Below, one piece after another: positions 58,201 to 64,000 of a stretch of 64,000 bases of DNA. The DNA comes from Linepithema humile. Taxonomy: Eukaryota > Arthropoda > Insecta > Hymenoptera > Formicidae. The notes beneath the pieces were generated by a model. That model saw nothing but the letters and a program-made list of their open reading frames with translations, was not told the DNA's origin and searched no databases. The first letter of the stretch is position 1; every line of letters begins with the position of its first letter. A program made the translations under genes and the position numbers. The DNA is taken from assembly GCF_040581485.1 (NCBI RefSeq), contig NC_090128.1:35990931-36054930 (forward strand). The letters run 5' to 3'.

Positions 58201-58210
58201 ACAAACACAT
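49226..58210 (-). CDS. gene B: tandem paralogue of gene A lacking phosphatase domains; 3' end split by transposons
   Basis: Starts at 58210 with a signal peptide almost identical to gene A. Exons at about 58003-58210, 57564-57746, 57172-57458, 56747-56945, 56306-56644, 56071-56213, 55788-55931 (EGF-like) and 55500-55683 (EGF-like) follow gene A order. Then come FN3-like exons, with an extra EGF-like piece at 54207-54345 and its companion exons (internal duplication), down to about 50151. The membrane span is in exon 49644-49911 (PIITCLVLIAVTFYFYRR), and the last exon begins at 49472. The tail is homologous to the gene A juxtamembrane part (SPNIRNCV…ETTSVISTSKQ) but no phosphatase follows. The frame ends PLSLE-stop at 49226, created by the transposon junction; the original last codons are at 21952-21989. 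It may still be expressed with a shortened tail. Confidence 0.7.
54971..55407. mobile_element. 437-bp foldback MITE with 8-bp target duplication CATTAGAG (intron of gene B)
   Basis: Same family as 16375-17218. CATTAGAG is at 54963-54970 and 55408-55415. The uninterrupted AT centre (ATTAAATATATATATATTATG) is the empty site for the nested MITE at 16593-16995. Confidence 0.92.
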
Positions 58211-58501
58211 TTGCGCTTTTTAAAAGTCGAACGATTATCAGAAACGATATTAATGGAATAATATGGCAAAATAAACACTATAATTTATCAGGTTGTTTTA
58301 TCTTGTCACAGAAAATCTTGATACTTTGTTATTAGGCGATAACAGTTTTGCTTATCAGATATATTTAGACGGACAAATCACGATTTTTTATATTGATGGA
58401 AACAATTTGTATTTTAGTCATGACAATCTAAGTTGAGCGAACACAATAATGACAAGAAAATTTGCGTTGAAGTAATCTATCTTGTATCCGTCTCACACTA
58501 T

Positions 58502-59012
58502 TGTAAGATTGATAAATTTAATTGTTAATTAATTAGATAATTAATTAACGATCAACAATTAATATATTTATTGATGAACAAATGATGAACGTGAATGTCC
58601 GTTAGGAACAACTCAATTTTGCACAGATAAGATAAATGTCTCAACCACTAGACTTAGCTTTTGTAGAAATAAACATATTTCTTTTAACTCGTAACTGGCC
58701 AGCCCTTATCCAAAGTCCTTCTTGGAAAATTGACCGGTTAGTTAACAATTGATTGGCAAAAGTCTTTTATTGCCTCTGAGATTAACGGAGCTTTCCCTAA
58801 GCGAAGTCCTTTACGCTGTGAAACCACTCGCACTTATATCTCAATACTTTTTTCTCTACTAGCAAGAGCCGATAAAGCCTTGTTGGCCTCTTTGCACTCC
58901 TTTATATACTCCCCCTCCCTGTCTTCGAACGTTCTCGAGCACTCTTTCTAGAATATTCTATTCTCGAATATTCCGAAGTCGCAGATGCGATTTGCGCATC
59001 TTTGGAAATGTA
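58502..59012 (-). promoter_or_regulatory. heat-shock-element/TATA promoter island (possible solo LTR)
   Basis: On the minus strand: paired heat-shock elements at 58946-58978, a TATA box (GAGTATATAAAGGAG) at 58900-58912, a leader-like region, then GCAATAAAAG about 140 bp downstream (about 58765). The promoter plus polyadenylation signal, and ends reading TG…CA (TGGGGGCACTACA … ATCTTACA), fit a solo LTR in minus orientation, but no clean target duplication was found. Gene A upstream DNA lacks this segment, so it is an insertion. Confidence 0.45.
58946..58978 (-). promoter_or_regulatory. tandem heat-shock elements
   Basis: TTCTAGAATATTC and TTCTCGAATATTC follow each other, each a perfect three-unit nTTCn/nGAAn array, followed by CGAAG. 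They lie about 40-75 bp upstream of a TATA box, the spacing of classic heat-shock promoters. Confidence 0.75.
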
Positions 59013-59575
59013 GTGCCCCCAATGATATATATGAGGACTAATCGATTCAATAAAAATAAATAGAAATCGCAGGGAGCCAAATCTGGAGAATAGGGTGGAT
59101 GATACAGCAATTCGTAGCGTAATTCGACCAGTCAAACAGTGCTTCGAAGTTGTCATGCGATTCGTTTCCGTTTCCGTTTTTGTTCCACTGTGAGCAAACG
59201 CGGCACCCATCTCGCCGATAGCTTTCTCATGCTCAATTTTTCGTGTAGGATATTTTGTACGCGTTCAATTGAGATGTTTACAATGTCAGCAATCTCTCTG
59301 ATCTTCACCCGGCGGTCTGCTAACACGATATCATGGATTTTGTTGACCATATCCTCCGTAGTTACCTCAATCGGACGACCTGAGCGCTCTTCATCAAAAA
59401 CGGATGTTCGGCCACGCTTAAATTCATTGAACCAATATCTGATGGTAGTCATCGAAGGTGCATGGTCCTTATAAACGACATGCAACTTCACTTTGATTTC
59501 CTTACACCTCTTCCCATCCAAAAAAAGGAATCGAATCACTGACCGATATTGCTCTTTTTCCATGGTTGCAAACAA
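58991..59575 (-). pseudogene. mariner transposase, internally deleted
   Basis: The N-terminal 140 residues (59153-59575) hold the paired helix-turn-helix region (IRYWFNEFKRGRTSVFDEER, SGRPIEVTTEDMVNKIHDIV, ARWVPRLLTVEQKRKR). The frame then breaks, and at about 59030-59085 the C-terminal words HPPYSPDLAPCDFYLF appear in another frame. Most of the catalytic core is missing. It is of a different mariner lineage from the fragment at 22901. Its 3' end is cut by the heat-shock-promoter insertion. Confidence 0.85.
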
Positions 59576-60306
59576 ACATAACCTTGTCCACTTTTAACAG
59601 TTGTCAAAACAAAACTACTCGATTTTTATAATAATCGATATTTATTATATATAATGTGTACATTGCTTTTGAACGTGTATTTGAGAAGGACATAATATAA
59701 GGTAAAGTGCCCGTATTTGGAATGGTTGCCTAATTCCTAGTAGACGCTTTTCTCAGCTCCTAAAAGCTGCACTCTGCAACTGACTCTTGTAACTAGTGTG
59801 GAAGGATACGGCGAATAACCATTGTGAAATCGCGCTATCACGTACATTGACCACGCTGTTTTCAATTTTCTGATTTCGAGAAAGAGAAACTTCTTTTTAG
59901 TCCCCTGCGCAATTCTACTGCGTAATCAAGATAAGAGATATTTTAATAATCTTTATGTTAGAAAATAGTTTAAAGTACGTTTTTTATGTATGATTTCAAA
60001 AATATCTCACTACCATTTAGAGTTAAGTTATGTTGGCAGACAGATATTGAATTCCTAATTTGAGATTGGAGATTGCTTGATGTGAGTATTTTACTTTTAA
60101 TTATGTTAATTCTTATGTTGCAATCAAATTTTAAATGTTTCTGTCACTTAAATTTGCTGTTTTCTCAAAGTTATTAACTTTATTTTTGCACAAATAATGT
60201 TTTTTTTTTCAAACTTGTGATTCAATTTTTTAGCAATACATTTTTTTTTTTAAATTAATTGTGTTAAAAGTTTATTTTATTTCCTATTCATTATTTATAC
60301 TTATAG

Positions 60307-60443
60307 CCTGCTCAGAATTAGGAACCCATTTTACGCGAGGTAAGGAATTGTCTCTCTGTAGAAATAATTTTATAACTCCTCAAAGTAAAATATTATTGCA
60401 AATTGCGCAAGAATGTAACCAAGTAACAGTAGAAGGAGTGTAA
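60307..60443 (+). other. conserved exon-like segment, copy 2 (unknown protein)
   Basis: Paralogue of 18419-18555 with acceptor TTATAG, peptide words SELGTHFTRGKEL and FITPQSKILLQIAQECNQ, and stop at 60441-60443. Differences from copy 1 include several amino-acid changes but no frame break. Confidence 0.35.
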
Positions 60444-61254
60444 AATGTATTTTTTCCAAATTTTTAACAATCTTATTCGATCAGAATTTAAACAAATACA
60501 AATGATATCCTCTAGTAAGGCATTTTATCCTACTAAAAAATTATCTGTTTGAAAAAAAGGTAAGAAAAGACTCGTACATAAGTCTGTCAATTAAAGTGAA
60601 AAACAAGTGCATGTATCTGTCAGAAAAATATATCAAATAAATAATTAATAGTATATAAAATCAGGATGTCAAGCTTTTTTCCATTAATAATTTTTTTTAG
60701 TAATATAATAAGATATTAAATCAATATTTTTATGTACAGAAGTTTTTTTTCTATAAAAAATAATTGTAATCAATACTGAAAAGTTATATCTTAGATTTAA
60801 CTTTTTAAATTAATTTCTTGGAAATATATTGTATTAATTAAAATAGCACTGTATTGTATGTATGCAACAATTTGTTTGATAGATACATGTACTTGGTGCT
60901 TTTTAAATATTTTTTTTAAAAGATAACTTTTTAATTGCTGTATTGTATATGTATAATTGTAATGTATATACTAATAATTGTATTGTATATGTATAATTAT
61001 AGATTGCGATCAATAGCTGTAGAATATAAAGAATATTTATATAAAAAATATTATTTGCACAAAACACAAATTGTTCTGTATATTTATATGATAGAAATCT
61101 TAGGTCAGTTAAAATAAACTTATCACGTAAATATCAAGTTTGCAAATATCAGAAATGGTTCGATAAACCAAGGATTCAACAAAACAAAATCAGAGATCTT
61201 TCTTTTTCTGTTTGTCTTGAAATTGGGATTATGTTATCTAGCGTAATTATCTCA

Positions 61255-64000
61255 TTATCGCATTATCTCATAATGATTTAATTCTTTATCTTCAACTAAT
61301 GATGCTGTTTCCTTCTTCTCATCGTCATTTTCAATAGCAATCAGTGGCATTTCCGGAATAGTTGCTAAAGATAAAGGCTGCCTGTCAGAAGCAGTCGAGA
61401 GATTAGCAGAGAGAATTCTGGTATTCTCATAAATCTCAATAGGGATGGTGTTAGATTCTTCTTCGCTCTTATTTCGAATCTGTTTCGAAGTTGATATTAC
61501 GGATGTCGTTTCATCTACGCAGTCTTCACTCACGCAATTTCTGATATTCGGCGACAAAACTATCCCATCTTGCGACGTGCACTGTTTAGCCGTCTGCTTC
61601 TTTCTTCTATTAAAATTAACAGATTATAACAGAAATGTAATTAAAAAATCGATATTATGTGAAACTTAAGCTAGCATATATACAGTTCTATATTTAAAAC
61701 ACTTATACTTTGATATTAAAAAATACACGAAATTGATAATAATACTATTCTATGAAAAATGAAAGAAAAATTATTACCTTCGATAAAAATAGAAAGTGAC
61801 GGCTATCAAAACCAGACATGTTATAATGGGGCATATCACATACGCTTTGTGATACTGTGATGGAACTTCGATAGAAAAATTATGGATCGATGTTGTGAAC
61901 ATAATCCGTTTGATAATTAAATTTTCTTCGGTTATAATAATTGCTATTTCATATAATCCTTCAGATTTTAATGAGCAATTCGTAACACGGCCACAAGTTT
62001 CTTTGTTGCCAAGAATAAACGTACTATTAGCGAACTTGCTGATCTGTCAATTGAAAGAGAAACATCAAACATATTTTGTTTTAAAGATATATGCTACCAA
62101 GATTGTAATTATATGATGTATGTTGCAATAAACTTTTTACTTAGCTATATACGTAAAACAAATCTCTCGCTGTTCTAACAGCTGGACTTGTTTCTTTATT
62201 ATTTTATTATTACTGAAAGTTTATTATTTTCTTAAACATTCTAAAAGTATAACATTTACGCGTATTGTAATTGTATGTACATACCGAACCTTCAGCGGCT
62301 TGCATCCAAGCATTTTTATCCATGTTTATTTCCGCTTGTAGTATCTCGGGCACTTCTGAATATTGCTCGCAAAAGTTACATCCTTTCACCAGAATATGCA
62401 TCACGCTGTTGCGCGTCTCATTCACGACCGGCGGTATACTTATTGAAATCGTCGAATTAGGTTCCTGCATCGTGATATTTACGTTGCCATCGAAATCTAT
62501 GGCGGTAGGTGTTTGAACTATCACGGTATTAACTGCGCTAACTTTATCCGTAACTGTCACAGCTTGAATGTGGATGTGATATAACGTTGATGGGAACAAA
62601 TATAATTGCTTGTTATAATAACGCATGTAATGTGTCACCGTATACTTCTGCATCTTAAAAACCGATGGTTGGAAAACACGCATCGTCAGATTTGAAGAAA
62701 TTTCTTCTAACCAGATGTTAAAATTTTGTAAATGACTACCTGTCTTCCAAGGATGATTCCATCTTACATCAACTATGCTGTTGTTGTTGATTGTAAAAGT
62801 ATAATTCTCAGGTGTATCCGGTACTGAAAAATTATGATTGTTATTTTTATCTAGTTAGAGCAAAAATTAGCATAATTTTTAATATATGCGTAATTACATA
62901 AACTTATATATTGTTCATGATTTCTTCTAATTTCAATTAAATAATAATGATAATGATGACTTTTTGTTAGCATTTGAATGATATAAAAAGTGTTCATAGC
63001 ATGAATGTATTAGTTGAAACGCAAAAATAGTAAAATATTATTATGTATAAAAATTAGAATTTTAACTGCAGTCTACGTTTAATTTGAAACGCATTTAAAA
63101 ATTTACAATAAACTGACAGCTTTTCAAGTTTTATTGAACATAAAATCTTACTTGTATTATTCAACATTGCTTTAGTAACATTAACGGGAACACTGGGTTG
63201 AGTAACATTTATATTGTAGGTTAAAATCTGTAAAGTAAATTTAATATTATATTAATTTTATTTATGTAAAATTTATTAAATTTTATATTATTTTTGTCTT
63301 CTATATTACACAGAATAATAAAGACGCGCGCGCGATGTTATTATGTAGAGATGTTAAAAGTATTAGTTTCTTACTTGAATTTGAAAATTTGTAGACCAGT
63401 TTTTTACAGAACCGCAAATGTAATCGTTCCACAAATCACAGCTTTTATTTACTTGAACGGAAAAGTTTTGGCAAGGTGTCCTATAATACATGTCACATAT
63501 TCGAATGACATAATAATCCAACTTTCCATTGAAAGGTGGAAGTGGGCTTTGCCATCTCAAATATATCGTCGCGGGTGTATGGCGAGTATCAATCTCCACA
63601 ACATCCAGATTAGTTATTTGAGGCGGAGCTATTGTTTCGATAACACTTTTGCTTTGTTTAAATTTGTAAAAAGAATTTATCATACAATTTGAGAGAAATT
63701 CAAATTTTACCTGCTGGTGGAGTTTCAAATTCATATTTCTGAAAAGCGGAAGCATTTTCTGAGCTCTTCCAATCTCTTATTACGTAAACTTTTGCCACGT
63801 ATCGTTCAGCACCGTGAAGTTGCGGTATTATGTGTTTTAAATCATAAAAATAGGATTTTGTCCAATCTGTAAAACTAAAATTTTTCACAAGATCACTAAT
63901 ACCGTATATTTTTATTTTAGCCTTTAATGGTCCTGTAATCGTTGTGCAATCTTCAGGTATGGTCCATGATAATATCTGCCCTTGTAATATCAACTGGCTA
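61255..64000 (-). CDS. gene C: third receptor paralogue, 3' part only (continues beyond the window)
   Basis: Exons: about 63711-63993 (FN3-like, runs to the window edge region), 63377-63640, about 63152-63229, 62285-62823, 61778-62045 (membrane span PIITCLVLIAVTFYFYRR) and 61255-61606 (tail). From about 61366 to 64000 it is nearly identical to gene B 49232-51860, introns included; the only indel noticed is ATATTT present near 62476 and absent near 50340. The intact tail of about 115 residues ends DKELNHYEIMR, containing a YxxM motif (YEIM). No phosphatase domain follows. The 5' half lies outside the window. Confidence 0.75.

Noticed and set aside
1..64000. tRNA or rRNA genes
   Set aside because: No cloverleaf with A/B box words or rRNA-like stretch was recognised by eye; a covariance-model scan would be needed to exclude short tRNAs.

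Overview
The window is eukaryotic and AT-rich, with short introns (GT..AG, often 70-100 bp) and many foldback elements. The content points to an insect. Hymenoptera, perhaps an ant, is the best guess from the style of the Polinton proteins and of the receptor family, but nothing in the window fixes the species.

Layout. (1) 82-1320: minus-strand tandem exons of an LRR1-like leucine-rich-repeat gene. (2) 3667-16077: complete minus-strand gene A, a receptor-type tyrosine phosphatase-like protein with signal peptide, Cys-rich/EGF-like part, FN3-like repeats, one membrane span and two phosphatase domains. Both phosphatase domains appear catalytically dead. (3) 49226-58210 and 61255-64000: gene B and the 3' part of gene C, tandem paralogues of A that keep the ectodomain and membrane span but have a short tail instead of phosphatase domains. 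The spacer between A and B (17.7-21.99 kb) is homologous to that between B and C (59.6-61.25 kb).

(4) The last exon of gene B is split by 27.2 kb of nested mobile DNA (21991-49229). The outermost recognisable layer is a decayed element with two plus-strand transcription units: a SAM-domain gene, and a C2H2/DDE transposase-like gene lying inside its first intron. This recalls the tnpA/tnpD layout of En/Spm (CACTA) elements. Its 5' part carries a mariner fragment and a ~776-bp palindrome. The transposase gene is broken by a 728-bp hAT remnant with a perfect 8-bp target duplication, and by a 17,852-bp Polinton/Maverick with ~370-bp terminal inverted repeats and a perfect 6-bp target duplication (GAAATG).

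(5) The Polinton (27428-45279) carries a nearly full gene set. Leftward unit: PLA2-domain protein, adenain-type protease, minor capsid, major capsid, and a conserved protein with a DLQG motif. Rightward unit: packaging ATPase, DUF8207-type protein, fibre-like protein, chromodomain integrase. Protein-primed DNA polymerase B and several small genes lie near the ends. The two main units diverge from one near-palindromic TATA box at 33852-33863. Three end-proximal genes share a separate promoter module. The polymerase gene is interrupted by an assembly gap and about 1.8 kb of foreign sequence carrying a 26-bp minisatellite.

(6) The rest is foldback MITEs (several with readable target duplications, one nested in another), mariner remnants, a piggyBac-like TTAA element and a heat-shock-element/TATA promoter island near 58.9 kb. 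Coordinates of spliced exons come from reading splice signals by eye and are accurate to a few bases at best.
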